This document shows positions 42,533 through 52,038 of a DNA stretch of 64,000 nucleotides, piece by piece. Both the position numbers and the translations under genes were made by a program. Every line of letters begins with the position of its first letter. The first letter of the stretch is position 1. Source of the DNA: Alistipes sp. (lineage in GTDB: Bacteria > Bacteroidota > Bacteroidia > Bacteroidales > Rikenellaceae); NCBI GenBank assembly GCA_017621455.1, contig JAGATC010000016.1, positions 91,134-155,133 of the forward strand. Reading direction: 5' to 3'. A model generated the notes under the pieces. That model was not told where the DNA came from. It did not search any database and was given only the letters and a program-made list of their open reading frames with translations.

Positions 42533-43507
42533 ATGAAGCAGGATGGCATTAAGCGAGCTTCTATAGACGAGCTCAAATCGCGTTTCGAGACGGCATACTA
42601 CTCGGAGGATATGGTCATAACGCCTCTGGTTATGTTCCGCGAGCTCGACGACATCACCGCCCTTATTCAGGGTGTGTCGATAGGTGTGACCGTGAGTGGC
42701 ACTGCCAAGATTAAGATCAACGGCAAGATGCACGAGCTACGCCCCAACACGCTCTTCATATTTAATGAGAATACGGTTGTGGAGCAGGTAAAGGCCTCGA
42801 TACGTTCATCGGGTTATATGATTACATACTCGCGACAGTATCTCAACAGCATACATGTCGACACTCAGGACCTGATATCTATCTACCACGGCTTCCTCAA
42901 CGAGCCATGTGTGCAGGTAGCACCCGAGGAGGCGGCATACATACACGACATATCGAAGCTTATGCGCTCGGTACTCTGCGACTACGCCCCCACAGCAAAC
43001 CGCGAGAAGATTATCAGCTCGCTCTTTGCTGCGATGTTCCACTTCGTGATGGGCATACTTCAGAAGCATAGCCTACCGGGCAATGGCTCGGTGAGCAACC
43101 GCACCGACGAGCTGTTTAACAACTTCTTGGCACTGCTCCGCGAGCACTGCTCTACGGAGCGCAGCGTGGAGTTCTACGCCTCGAAGATGAACATCACCCC
43201 TAAGTACCTCTCGCTCATCCTTAAGAAGAAGAGTGGCCGCAACGCCTCGAAGCTTATCGACGAGGCTGTGGTGTACGAGGCTAAGCGCCTATTGAAGTAT
43301 TCGGGCTTGAGCATCCGCGAGATTGCCCTAAAGCTCAACTTCGCCTCGCAGTCGTTCTTCGGTAAGTACTTCAAGCAGCGAGTGGGCGTGTCACCCTCGC
43401 GCTACAAGATTTGGGATGGCCGCACCGAGGAGATTATCGCCAACAAGGACTTCGCCTCGACACTTGAGGGCTATGTAGCAGAGCCATGTGGTGATGACGA
43501 AGAGTAA
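42533..43507 (+). CDS. AraC-family transcriptional regulator
   Basis: 324 residues. A cupin-like N-terminal sensing domain (about 40-130, LIQGVSIGVTVSGTAKIKIN, HELRPNTLFIFNENTVVEQV) and a C-terminal double HTH (about 210-310) are seen. The HTH reads FYASKMNITPKYLSLILKKKSG and LSIREIALKLNFASQSFFGKYFKQRVGVSPSRYK. It starts 26 nt after the lipid kinase and precedes dsbD by 57 nt. The controlled genes and effector are unknown; the adjacent dsbD is one candidate. Confidence 0.93.
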   Translation: MKQDGIKRASIDELKSRFETAYYSEDMVITPLVMFRELDDITALIQGVSIGVTVSGTAKIKINGKMHELRPNTLFIFNENTVVEQVKASIRSSGYMITYSRQYLNSIHVDTQDLISIYHGFLNEPCVQVAPEEAAYIHDISKLMRSVLCDYAPTANREKIISSLFAAMFHFVMGILQKHSLPGNGSVSNRTDELFNNFLALLREHCSTERSVEFYASKMNITPKYLSLILKKKSGRNASKLIDEAVVYEAKRLLKYSGLSIREIALKLNFASQSFFGKYFKQRVGVSPSRYKIWDGRTEEIIANKDFASTLEGYVAEPCGDDEE

Positions 43508-43564
43508 CAACCAACAACTGTAAACAACTAATAATCAAATAATAACACTTAACAAATTAAATCT

Positions 43565-45496
43565 ATGAGAAAACTTTTTAAGACACTTGCACTTTCGTTG
43601 GCACTCGTGCTGCCCTTCGCAGCATTTGCCCAGGAGGAGGCTGCAAGCGAGAAGACTACCATGAAGGTAGGTGGCGATGCTGGTAGCCCCAATGTGGAGT
43701 GGACTATCACTGCCGAGGAGGAGGGTGATGGTATCTTTGTCGTTACCTTCGATGGTGCAATTAAGGAGGGTTATCACGGCTACGCCATGAAAGAGCAGTA
43801 CTCTGCACCTACATTCGGATTTGATAACAACGAGGTTGTGGGCGATGTTGTTGAGACTCTCCCTTACGAGGAGCACCCCGATGGTTTCGGTGGCACATCG
43901 TACATCTACTACAATCAGGCCATCTATCAGTGCAGGATTAAGGCATCGGCTGGTGAGAACGTACCTTGCTATATCAGCGCTACAATCTGCACAAACGAGG
44001 GTAACCAGTGTACTCCAAACTTTGCTGAGTTTAACATCACTATGCCTGGTGTAGCTGCTGCGGCTGAGGGTACTACTGCTGAGGACGACAACTTCAACTG
44101 GAGCGAGTTCTGGAGCGCTATTCTTCAGGCTATTGCTTGGGGCTTTGTTGCGCTTGTAACTCCTTGTGTATTCCCAATGGTACCTATGACCGTATCGTTC
44201 TTCGTTAAGGGCTCTCAGACACCTGCACAGGGTCGTTTCCGTGCTTTGATGTATGGTTTCTTCATCGTAGCACTCTACGTATTGCCCATCGCTTTGATTA
44301 TGGCATTGACACTCTTTGGTATCGACGTATCAGGCGACATTTTCAACTTCATCGGTACACACTGGATTCCAAACCTTATCTTCTTTGCTATCTTTATGGT
44401 ATTTGCTGCATCGTTCTTTGGTGCATTCGAGATTACCATGCCATCGAAGCTTGTAAACAAGAGCGACGAGGGTGCATCTAAGGGCGGCTTGATTGGTATC
44501 TTCTTTATGGCGCTTACCCTTGTGCTTGTATCATTCTCATGTACAGGTCCTATCGTTGGTAGCGTTATTATCCAGGCTACAAGCGGTAGTACTGAGGTAT
44601 GGGTACCCATCGTAACCATGGCTGCCTTCGCTCTCGCATTTGCTCTTCCTTTCACCGTTTTGGCTTGGTTCCCATCATTGCTTAAGAACCTTCCAAAGAG
44701 CGGCGGTTGGTTGAACTCTGTTAAGGTTGTTCTCGGTTTCATCGAGGTGGCTCTCGGCTTGAAGTTCTTGATGACTGCCGACCAGACCATGCACTGGGGC
44801 TTGCTCGACCGTGAGGTTTACCTCGCTATCTGGATTGTTACATTCACACTCCTTGGCTTCTACCTCCTTGGTAAGCTCCGCTTTGCTCACGACGATAAGG
44901 TTGAGAAGATTTCGGTATTCCGCCTCACCTTGGCTATCGGTGTATTCTCATTCGTAGTATACATGATTCCTGGTATGTTCGGTGCACCTCTTAACGCTAT
45001 CTCTGGTTACATTCCTCCTATGAGCACTCAGGACTACCAGGTAAATGGTCGTGTTGAGAACGTTAACGCTGGCCGTAAGTATGCTGACTTCTTGCACTTG
45101 CCCCACCAGCTTGAGGGTCACTTCGACTTTGAGGAGGCTGTTGAGGATGCTATGGCACAGAACAAGCCTATCTTCGTTGACGTCACTGGTCACGCATGTA
45201 ACAACTGCCGTGAGATGGAGACAATGGTATGGAGCAACGACCGCGTATTGCCTATGCTTCGTGAGGACTTCGTAATCTGCGCACTCTACGTGGATGATAT
45301 GACTAAGGTTAAGGGTGGCCGTCTTGGCTCTATCAACTCTGCCTTTGCTCAGAAGCGTTGGGGTGTAAACGCACAGCCTGGCTACATCTTGCTTTCGCCC
45401 GATGGCGAGACTGTATTGGCAGGTCCTCGTGGCTACAACACCGACATCGACGCCTTTGTTGAGTTCCTCAATAAGGGTAAGGCTGGTGTGAAATAG
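43565..45496 (+). CDS. dsbD: Thiol:disulfide interchange protein DsbD
   Basis: 643 residues. A signal peptide (LSLALVLPFAAFAQ) is followed by an N-terminal DsbD-alpha-like domain (about 30-160). Eight membrane helices hold the redox pair (ALVTPCVFPMVPMTV and VSFSCTGPIVGSVI). A C-terminal thioredoxin domain carries an active site ACNNC (FVDVTGHACNNCREMET). It moves electrons from cytosolic thioredoxin to the periplasm. The CNNC active site differs from the CVAC of E. coli. Codon use is of the high-expression type. A bidirectional terminator follows. Confidence 0.94.
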   Translation: MRKLFKTLALSLALVLPFAAFAQEEAASEKTTMKVGGDAGSPNVEWTITAEEEGDGIFVVTFDGAIKEGYHGYAMKEQYSAPTFGFDNNEVVGDVVETLPYEEHPDGFGGTSYIYYNQAIYQCRIKASAGENVPCYISATICTNEGNQCTPNFAEFNITMPGVAAAAEGTTAEDDNFNWSEFWSAILQAIAWGFVALVTPCVFPMVPMTVSFFVKGSQTPAQGRFRALMYGFFIVALYVLPIALIMALTLFGIDVSGDIFNFIGTHWIPNLIFFAIFMVFAASFFGAFEITMPSKLVNKSDEGASKGGLIGIFFMALTLVLVSFSCTGPIVGSVIIQATSGSTEVWVPIVTMAAFALAFALPFTVLAWFPSLLKNLPKSGGWLNSVKVVLGFIEVALGLKFLMTADQTMHWGLLDREVYLAIWIVTFTLLGFYLLGKLRFAHDDKVEKISVFRLTLAIGVFSFVVYMIPGMFGAPLNAISGYIPPMSTQDYQVNGRVENVNAGRKYADFLHLPHQLEGHFDFEEAVEDAMAQNKPIFVDVTGHACNNCREMETMVWSNDRVLPMLREDFVICALYVDDMTKVKGGRLGSINSAFAQKRWGVNAQPGYILLSPDGETVLAGPRGYNTDIDAFVEFLNKGKAGVK

Positions 45497-45510
45497 TCTA
45501 ATCGACACCC

Positions 45511-45554
45511 ATATAAAACTAAAGGCTCTCTTGACGAGGGCCTTTAGTTTTATA
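45511..45554. terminator. Bidirectional terminator between dsbD and the RSH gene
   Basis: ATATAAAACTAAAGGC pairs with GCCTTTAGTTTTATAT, closed by CTC-TTGAC-GAG with single bulges. It has T-runs on both strands and lies between convergent genes. Confidence 0.9.
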
Positions 45555-45569
45555 TATGGTGTGTATCGT

Positions 45570-47444
45570 CTACATTATCGGGATATGTAGCACCTCGTCG
45601 ATGCCATCAATCTTGGCTATCGACTCCATTGCCGACTGTAGCTCACTGAGCGAGTGCACCGAAAAGTCGATGGTGCAGATGGCTATGCGGTCGATATTCT
45701 CGGTGGCGAGCGACGACATGGTAAGGTGAAGCTTATCGGTGATACAGTCGATAAGGTCGCTCATAAGGTGGTAACGGTCAATACCCTTAATGCGTATGCG
45801 CACAGGGTAGAGGAATAGCGGGTTTTCGGCGAAGTTGACGCTGACGATAGAGTCGCCATACTGCGACGCCTGGCGGATAGCTATATGGCAGTCGCGCTTA
45901 TGTAGCGTTACGGTGCCGTCGCTCTCCTTGAAGCCTATAACCTCGTCACCAGGCAGCGGGTGGCACTTATCGCAACGCGTATACTCGAGGCGCGGCAGGT
46001 TGGCAAAGTAGCCGCGCAGATAGCGTTTAGCACGATATGTCGACACATGACCCATCCACTCGGGCTCTGGTCGTGCATCCTCCGAGGTGCCTATCTCCAC
46101 GCAGTCGCCACGGTGCAATACGGTGCGTAACGACTCCAACTTGCCGTTAATGCGGGCATAAACAGCCTGCGCACCCACCTTAGAGTGTATCTCGAAGGCG
46201 AAGTCGAGGGCTGTGGCGCCCTTTGGCAGAATAACGCCACGACCCTTGGGCGTAAAGACCATAATGTCGTCGTTATAGAACGATGAGGTGACACCATCCA
46301 TAAACTCCATATCGTGGCTATCGTCGGCGACATCCTGAAGCACATACTTAAACTTCTCGAGCCAAGCCGCCACGTTCTCCTCGGTGCACTCCGCGGCACA
46401 GCCGAGGCGCGAGTTACGTACCATGCGCTCCGACGATATGTGTATCTCCTCCCATATACCCTGCTCGCTAAGGAGCTTTACGTGGAAGCTCTGGTAGCCA
46501 TTCTCCTTTGGGGCGTCGATGTAGTTGGCCACGCTGCCGGGCTTCTCTTTGAAGTGGTCGGTGAGTGCCGAGTAGATAAGCAGACTCATCGCCTTCTCGC
46601 TCACGCCCGCGCTCGCGGGATAGATGATACGTATATAGTGCTTGCCATCGACGTGCTTGAGGTCGCAACCCTTAGACTGCATCTTGCGCCAGATGCTATA
46701 GGGCTTACGGTAGCGTATCTCGGTGCGGACATCGAGATTGTGCTGCTTGAGGATGGTGTCGATAAGCGTTGTGAAGCGGGTCAGGCGCTCGCTATCGGCT
46801 CTGCGCTCCGCCTCAAGCATCGACTCCAGCACGGCATAGTCGCGCGGACAGCGGTAGCGGAACGAGAGGTTCTCGAGTTCGGTTTTGATGTGGTACAATC
46901 CGAGACGGTTGGCCAACGGAGCGTAGAAGTAGTCGGTCTCACCCGCAATCTTCATCTGCTTGTCGGGGCGCATGCTGTCGAGCGTACGCATATTGTGCAG
47001 ACGGTCAGCAAGTTTGATTAGTAGCGCACGGATATCATAGTGCACCGACTCGAGTATCTGGCGATAGTTATCCACCTGCTTCGAGTGCTGATAGCTATCC
47101 TTCTTACGCTTGGTCACCGTGTCGACAAGGAATGCCACATCGTCGCCAAAGCGCGCACGGATATCCTCCACGGTGTAGTCCGTGTCCTCAACCACATCGT
47201 GCAGGAAGGCTGAGATTATAGGATTTTCGCCGAGCTCCAGCTCCTCGGCAACAATAGCGGCAACGGCTATCGGGTGCATGATATATGGCTCGCCGCTCTT
47301 ACGACGCTGACTGCTATGTGCCTCGGCAGCAAGCTCATAGGCGGCACGTATGCGTGATAGTTCCTCCTTTGTTGCGTGCTCAGCCATATAACCAAACAAC
47401 TCATCTACGCTCGTGCGTATCTGCATCTGATAAATCTCACTCAT
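45570..47444 (-). CDS. RelA/SpoT-family (p)ppGpp hydrolase, synthetase motif altered
   Basis: 624 residues. The HD hydrolase domain is intact: Y-I-M-H57-P, H82-D83 and E87-D88 in AFLHDVVEDTDYT. The synthetase domain keeps YSIWRKMQSKG, ENGYQSFHV and the catalytic-type Glu of EEIHISSERM. The Asp of the usual D-L-x-A-x-R-I-I motif is shifted (VDGKHYIRIIY), so synthesis may be weak or lost. TGS (IMVFTPKGRGVILPKGATALDFAFEIHSKVG), zinc-finger-type and ACT domains follow. ATG 47444 is chosen because a promoter (TACCTTTG, 47471-47478) lies inside the longer frame. Bacteroidota often have two long RSH proteins; this may be the hydrolase-leaning one. Confidence 0.88.
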   Translation of the reverse strand: MSEIYQMQIRTSVDELFGYMAEHATKEELSRIRAAYELAAEAHSSQRRKSGEPYIMHPIAVAAIVAEELELGENPIISAFLHDVVEDTDYTVEDIRARFGDDVAFLVDTVTKRKKDSYQHSKQVDNYRQILESVHYDIRALLIKLADRLHNMRTLDSMRPDKQMKIAGETDYFYAPLANRLGLYHIKTELENLSFRYRCPRDYAVLESMLEAERRADSERLTRFTTLIDTILKQHNLDVRTEIRYRKPYSIWRKMQSKGCDLKHVDGKHYIRIIYPASAGVSEKAMSLLIYSALTDHFKEKPGSVANYIDAPKENGYQSFHVKLLSEQGIWEEIHISSERMVRNSRLGCAAECTEENVAAWLEKFKYVLQDVADDSHDMEFMDGVTSSFYNDDIMVFTPKGRGVILPKGATALDFAFEIHSKVGAQAVYARINGKLESLRTVLHRGDCVEIGTSEDARPEPEWMGHVSTYRAKRYLRGYFANLPRLEYTRCDKCHPLPGDEVIGFKESDGTVTLHKRDCHIAIRQASQYGDSIVSVNFAENPLFLYPVRIRIKGIDRYHLMSDLIDCITDKLHLTMSSLATENIDRIAICTIDFSVHSLSELQSAMESIAKIDGIDEVLHIPIM

Positions 47445-47470
47445 CTCGTCTGGGATTAATACATTTAAGA

Positions 47471-47478
47471 CAAAGGTA
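47471..47478 (-). promoter_or_regulatory. -7 box of the RSH gene
   Basis: TACCTTTG on the minus strand, 27 nt before ATG 47444. It lies 65 bp from the divergent -7 box at 47544. Confidence 0.65.
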
Positions 47479-47543
47479 TGAAAAAAATCCTCTTGTTGGC
47501 ACATATATGCAGAAAAACTTGCTATATATTTGAATTTTATTTC

Positions 47544-47551
47544 TATCTTTG
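47544..47551 (+). promoter_or_regulatory. -7 box of the 560-residue lipoprotein gene
   Basis: TATCTTTG, preceded about 20 nt upstream by TTG. The start near 47556 rules out ATG 47478 and makes ATG 47556 leaderless, so 47583 is preferred. Confidence 0.65.
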
Positions 47552-47582
47552 TCCTATGGTTAATAGAATAAAGCAAAACAGA

Positions 47583-49265
47583 ATGAGACTATTTAAGATT
47601 GGCTTACAGAGCATCATAGCAATTGCAGCCATTACACTATGCCTGGCATGTAACGAGGACAAACCAGGTAAAGAGACCCCAACACCCGACGATAAGACGG
47701 AGGGAGCGTTCTACTTTACCGAAGCCGTAGCGTCGCAGCGAGCGCTAAGTGTAAACATCATCCCCGAAGATCCCGAAATGGAGTATATCGTGCTATTAGC
47801 ACAGAAGAAGCACTTTATTATCAACGACATAGACAGCAGAAAGAAGTTGTTGGATGACGACCTATACTACATTAAAGGTCTCGCCCAGCAGTATAATATG
47901 AGCATCAGAGAGTTCCTCTCGGGAATGAACTGGCTATGTAAGGGCGAGAAAATGGGTTATGGTGCCACGGGTCTATACCCAGATACCGAGTATGTGGTCT
48001 ACTGCTACGGCGTGGAGTTTACCGAAGAGGGCTTCGAGGCCACCACAGAGGTATGCTACGATGTGATTAAGACGGCGGGGCCCGTTGCTAAGGAGGCTAC
48101 GTTCGACATCACCTGCACCGTGGACGGCAACCAGGTCGATATATCAATCAACCCCAAGGGCTACGAGGGGCTATACTACTACTATCTCGTTCCCGAGACA
48201 TCGCGCGAGTATATTGCCGAGGGCGAGACTCTCAACGACACACAGATAGAGATGTTTAGCAACATCACGTTCGACCGCTTCAACCAGTGGCTCAACATCG
48301 ATGGCACTCCCATTGGTGAGTTCTGCCTACAGGGACACACCATCATCTCCGAGCGCGTGGAGCCCAACGCCAACTATATGGTTGTGGCATTTGCCGTGAG
48401 CGATGACACCACCCCGCTGCTATGTTCAACACCCGTTGTTAAGCACTTCACCTCGGGCGACTTCGCCAAGAGCTCGCTTAAACTCGACATCGAGGTGACG
48501 AACATCACCCCCTATGAGGCCAACCTAAACGTAAGACCCTCAAACAATAACGACACCTACACCTGCATATTCATTGCAGCCTCGCAGATGCCCCTCGGCG
48601 ATAACGACTACCAGCTTATGAAGGCGCTTATGGGAGGCTTCGCACCCTCGGAATTTACAGGGCCTATCAAGAACGAGTATCTCGGACCACTTATGCCCGA
48701 TACGGAGTATGTGGTGCTGGCATTCGGCATTGATGGCACGATGCCCACGACAGACCTCTATCAGGTGCGCTTCTTCTCGGAGAAAGCAGTTACGGGCACT
48801 ACCGAGATTGTCGACATCCAGCTACTCAAGCTCTTTGACACCGAGGAGATTATCGCCCTCGACCCCAGCTATCGACGTAAGCTCGGTGAGTGCGAGTGTG
48901 TAGCAATAGTGGAGGCCACGACCAACGAGCCCTGCGACAAGCTATATTTCTGGTGGTACGAGGATTGGATGAAACTGGGCTACACATACGAGGCATTCTT
49001 GGAGGATCTGTTGATGTACCCCTACGCCAACAACCCCGAGATTATGGATATGTACTACAGCATGGACAACGGCGACCTATTCTTCTTCGCGGGTATTGCT
49101 GAGGATGCAGAGGGCAACCTTAGCAGCATATACTACGGCGACAGCTTCCTCATAAGCACGGAAATGACAAGCCCTGCCGAGGAGTTCTTTGCCTATGTTG
49201 AATCGGACGAGGAGGAGGCCGAGCCTACGACATCGAATATTGGTATTGTTGGCATAAGACGCTAA
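47583..49265 (+). CDS. Large lipoprotein with repeated Fn3-like segments, unknown function
   Basis: 560 residues. The signal LQSIIAIAAITLCLAC gives a lipobox (LCLAC), followed by acidic NEDKPG, typical of surface-exposed Bacteroidota lipoproteins. The rest appears to hold several beta-rich modules, each with a YPDTEYVVYCYGVEF or MPDTEYVVLAFGIDG strand, alternating with PNANYMVVAFAVSDD. I cannot name the family. It is 16 nt before ltaE, possibly in one transcript. Candidate roles are adhesion or substrate capture. Confidence 0.75.
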   Translation: MRLFKIGLQSIIAIAAITLCLACNEDKPGKETPTPDDKTEGAFYFTEAVASQRALSVNIIPEDPEMEYIVLLAQKKHFIINDIDSRKKLLDDDLYYIKGLAQQYNMSIREFLSGMNWLCKGEKMGYGATGLYPDTEYVVYCYGVEFTEEGFEATTEVCYDVIKTAGPVAKEATFDITCTVDGNQVDISINPKGYEGLYYYYLVPETSREYIAEGETLNDTQIEMFSNITFDRFNQWLNIDGTPIGEFCLQGHTIISERVEPNANYMVVAFAVSDDTTPLLCSTPVVKHFTSGDFAKSSLKLDIEVTNITPYEANLNVRPSNNNDTYTCIFIAASQMPLGDNDYQLMKALMGGFAPSEFTGPIKNEYLGPLMPDTEYVVLAFGIDGTMPTTDLYQVRFFSEKAVTGTTEIVDIQLLKLFDTEEIIALDPSYRRKLGECECVAIVEATTNEPCDKLYFWWYEDWMKLGYTYEAFLEDLLMYPYANNPEIMDMYYSMDNGDLFFFAGIAEDAEGNLSSIYYGDSFLISTEMTSPAEEFFAYVESDEEEAEPTTSNIGIVGIRR

Positions 49266-49281
49266 TTAGCCCTTCGATATT

Positions 49282-50316
49282 ATGATACACTTCGACTCAG
49301 ACTATACCGCAGGAGCTCACCCCGAGGTGCTTGGTAGGCTTGTTGCCACAAATGCAGAGCATACCGCGGGCTACGGCAACGACCCCTATACGGCGCACGC
49401 CAAGGCACTCATACGCGAGGCCATAGGCTCTGCCGATGCCGAGGTTATGTTCCTCGTGGGAGGCACACAGACCAACGCCACAGCTATCGACGGCCTACTC
49501 TCACGCTGGGAGGGGGTGCTTGCTGCCGAGAGCGGACATATCGCCGTGCACGAGGCGGGAGCCATCGAGGCATCGGGACACAAGGTGCTCACACTACCCC
49601 ACTATGCGGGCAAAGTCAAGGCCGAGGATGTAGAGCATTACATCGCCGAGTTCTATGCCGACGAGACATACCCCCATATGGTGGCACCTGGGATGCTCTA
49701 CATATCGCAACCCACGGAGTATGGCACCATATACTCTCGCCATGAGTTGGAGGCATTGAGCGAGGTGTGCCACAGGCGCAACATACCTCTATATATAGAT
49801 GGCGCACGCTTGGGCTACGCTCTGGCTGCCGAGGGTGCCGACTTCACTCTCGGCGATATAGCGCGCCTTGCCGACGTCTTCTACATCGGTGGCACTAAGC
49901 TCGGAACACTCTTTGGCGAGGCACTTGTATGCACCAATCGCGCCCTGCTGCCCAACCTCTTCCCGTTAGTCAAGCAACACGGCGCACTGCTTGCCAAGGG
50001 TCGCCTTTTAGGTGTGCAGTTTGAGGCTATGTTTAGCGACGGACTATATGAGCGTATCGGGCGCGAGGCTGTCAAGCATGCCATCCGCCTGCGCGAAGCG
50101 TTCCGCAGTGCGGGGTATGAGGTAGTCATCGAGTCGCCCACCAACCAACAATTCATCCGCCTGCCCAACGATACCATCGACCGCCTCAGACAAGAGGTAT
50201 CATTCGACTACTGGGGGCCGCGTGGCGAAAAAGAGAGCATCGTTCGTCTTGTCACCGGCTGGGCAACAACCGAGGAGGATGTCGACAGATGTATTGCGGT
50301 ACTCAATGGCAAATAA
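49282..50316 (+). CDS. ltaE: Low-specificity L-threonine aldolase / beta-eliminating lyase family
   Basis: 344 residues of PLP fold type I. HFDSDYTAGAHPEVL, FLVGGTQTNATAIDGLL and HEAGAIEASGHKV match threonine aldolases. The PLP-binding Asp is in LYIDGARLGYAL and the Schiff-base Lys is in FYIGGTKLGTLFGEAL. The predicted reaction is cleavage of threonine to glycine and acetaldehyde. It starts with ATG 16 nt after the lipoprotein gene and ends in a strong terminator. Confidence 0.92.
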   Translation: MIHFDSDYTAGAHPEVLGRLVATNAEHTAGYGNDPYTAHAKALIREAIGSADAEVMFLVGGTQTNATAIDGLLSRWEGVLAAESGHIAVHEAGAIEASGHKVLTLPHYAGKVKAEDVEHYIAEFYADETYPHMVAPGMLYISQPTEYGTIYSRHELEALSEVCHRRNIPLYIDGARLGYALAAEGADFTLGDIARLADVFYIGGTKLGTLFGEALVCTNRALLPNLFPLVKQHGALLAKGRLLGVQFEAMFSDGLYERIGREAVKHAIRLREAFRSAGYEVVIESPTNQQFIRLPNDTIDRLRQEVSFDYWGPRGEKESIVRLVTGWATTEEDVDRCIAVLNGK

Positions 50317-50323
50317 ACAATGT

Positions 50324-50356
50324 ACACAGCAGTCGTAATGGCTGCTGTGTTTTTAT
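50324..50356 (+). terminator. Terminator of ltaE
   Basis: A 9-bp stem ACACAGCAG/CTGCTGTGT with a 9-nt loop is followed by TTTTATATTTT, 8 nt after the stop. Confidence 0.88.
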
Positions 50357-50514
50357 ATTTTACTGATTTTCAGCATATTGCAACGCAACTAAATCATTAT
50401 TAACGTAACTGCTTGATAATCAACAAGATGAAAAACCCAAATTTTTATGTTTTGTAACACATTGGTTTCCAACAACTTAAATGGCAGTACACGGAAAAAC
50501 TTTCTATCTAAAAA

Positions 50515-50547
50515 TTTGGTAAAAGGGCCTTGCATATACTATCTTTG
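50515..50547 (+). promoter_or_regulatory. Promoter of the three-gene outer-membrane cluster
   Basis: TTTG (50515-50518), 21 nt, TATCTTTG (50540-50547). The start near 50552 excludes the frame's first ATG at 50530 and supports ATG 50581. Confidence 0.78.
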
Positions 50548-50580
50548 CAAAAAGAAACCGACACTAATTCCATAAATCGC

Positions 50581-51306
50581 ATGAGACTTAGAGCGCTAAT
50601 AATAGTAATAGGAGTTGTGATGCTGCTACCCAGTATTGCAACAGCACAGACGGAGTACTACGAATACTCCGACTCGTTAGGCACATACGTAGTAAAATTT
50701 AAGCCTCACAAAAATAGGCAGGCCGCAGCACAAAAAGAGCGCCCCGCACGTCCAAACTATACGGGCTACCAGGAGCTGCGTCTCGGCATCGCGTGGAATA
50801 GCTACACACCCAATGGCTATGCCCCCAACTATGTCAGCTGGTATCGAGAGCCCATCGAGACACCTGCAAACGTGGAGCTTGGCCGCAAGCGCTGGTTTAC
50901 CATAAATGCCGACTATGGTGGTTACGTTAGGCGCTGGCTCTATATCGGTGGCGTAGCGTCGTGGACGACGGGCTACAGACGTATGTCCGACATCACCACT
51001 CACAAGCGCGTGGATGCGCTCAACTACAACGCCATAACGTTGATGCCCGAGGTGCGCTTCACGTGGCTCAACCGCAGCATCGTGCAACTATACTCTGGCT
51101 TAGGCGTAGGTGCCACATACGCATACTACGACCGCGAATATACCAAGAAAAATGGTGTCACAACCGCATCGAAATGGGGTGTGGCATTCGACGTGACATT
51201 CGTCGGCATCGTCGTAGGTCGCGACTGGTTTGGTTATGTCGATGTTGGCGCCGGCAACCGCGGCACCATAAGCGCGGGCTTTGGCTATAGATTTAACAAC
51301 AAGTAG
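50581..51306 (+). CDS. Putative outer-membrane beta-barrel protein, paralogue 1
   Basis: 241 residues with a Sec signal (IIVIGVVMLLPSIATAQ). The body has alternating amphipathic strands (LRLGIAWNSYTPNGYAP, WFTINADYGGYVRRWLYIGG, PEVRFTWLNRSIVQLYSG) and ends with the barrel-type signature DVGAGNRGTISAGFGYRFNNK, in the manner of OmpW/OMP_b-brl proteins. The following gene has a matching C-terminal half. The function is unknown. First gene of a three-gene operon with its own promoter. Confidence 0.75.
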   Translation: MRLRALIIVIGVVMLLPSIATAQTEYYEYSDSLGTYVVKFKPHKNRQAAAQKERPARPNYTGYQELRLGIAWNSYTPNGYAPNYVSWYREPIETPANVELGRKRWFTINADYGGYVRRWLYIGGVASWTTGYRRMSDITTHKRVDALNYNAITLMPEVRFTWLNRSIVQLYSGLGVGATYAYYDREYTKKNGVTTASKWGVAFDVTFVGIVVGRDWFGYVDVGAGNRGTISAGFGYRFNNK

Positions 51307-51317
51307 CACTAATCACT

Positions 51318-52025
51318 ATGAGAAGGCCTAAATATATACAACACGCTATTGTGCTGATTATAGCAGCGATAGCCACACTTTCCGCCGCGGAGCTTAAAGC
51401 TCAAGAGCAGATAGCCATTGTGCCCGATGTTACCACGTCGCGTGCCTACGAACGTAACGTATCACACCGCCTCGCAGACACCATTCGCTGGCGCGACAAC
51501 ATCCGCATAGGCATCGGTGCGCCCAGCCTCCTGCAGATGCGCTTTCTTGAGGGTCCCGACTCTCGCATAAGCGACGAGCAACGTGCCTACAACAACACGC
51601 TGAGTGGCAAATTTGCAGACTACCGCTACTACGAGACACCGACATACTACGTGCCACCCATCACCATAGAGTATAGCCACTACGTGAATAGATGGTTCTC
51701 GTTAGGTGGCAAGATGGCATTCTCGGCACTCTACTGCCGCTATAGGCACATCGCCACCGACGAACTGCTACGCACCGATGGCAGCTACACCGTGGGACTT
51801 ATCGTCAACGCGCGCTTCGACTATCTGCGCCGCAAAGTGGTGCAGCTATACTCGAGCATAGGCTTCGGCCTCGCTGCACGCTTTGCCTACAACGATGGCA
51901 TAGTATCGCCGATGTACGATATGACACTCTTTGGTATAATGGTGGGCAAGGACTTCTACGGCTACTTCGAGTTTGGCGGAGGCATCAGCGGCCTTGCGCG
52001 AATAGGCATAGGTTACAGATTCTAA
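51318..52025 (+). CDS. Putative outer-membrane beta-barrel protein, paralogue 2
   Basis: 235 residues, with a signal (IVLIIAAIATLSAAELKAQ). It shares with its neighbour the pattern NRWFSLGGKMAFSA..R, VNARFDYLRRKVVQLYSSIG and the end LFGIMVGKDFYGYFEFGGG..GIGYRF. The two genes therefore arose by tandem duplication but have diverged strongly in the N-terminal part. It begins 11 nt after paralogue 1. Confidence 0.75.
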   Translation: MRRPKYIQHAIVLIIAAIATLSAAELKAQEQIAIVPDVTTSRAYERNVSHRLADTIRWRDNIRIGIGAPSLLQMRFLEGPDSRISDEQRAYNNTLSGKFADYRYYETPTYYVPPITIEYSHYVNRWFSLGGKMAFSALYCRYRHIATDELLRTDGSYTVGLIVNARFDYLRRKVVQLYSSIGFGLAARFAYNDGIVSPMYDMTLFGIMVGKDFYGYFEFGGGISGLARIGIGYRF

Positions 52026-52038
52026 ACGACATAGAGCT

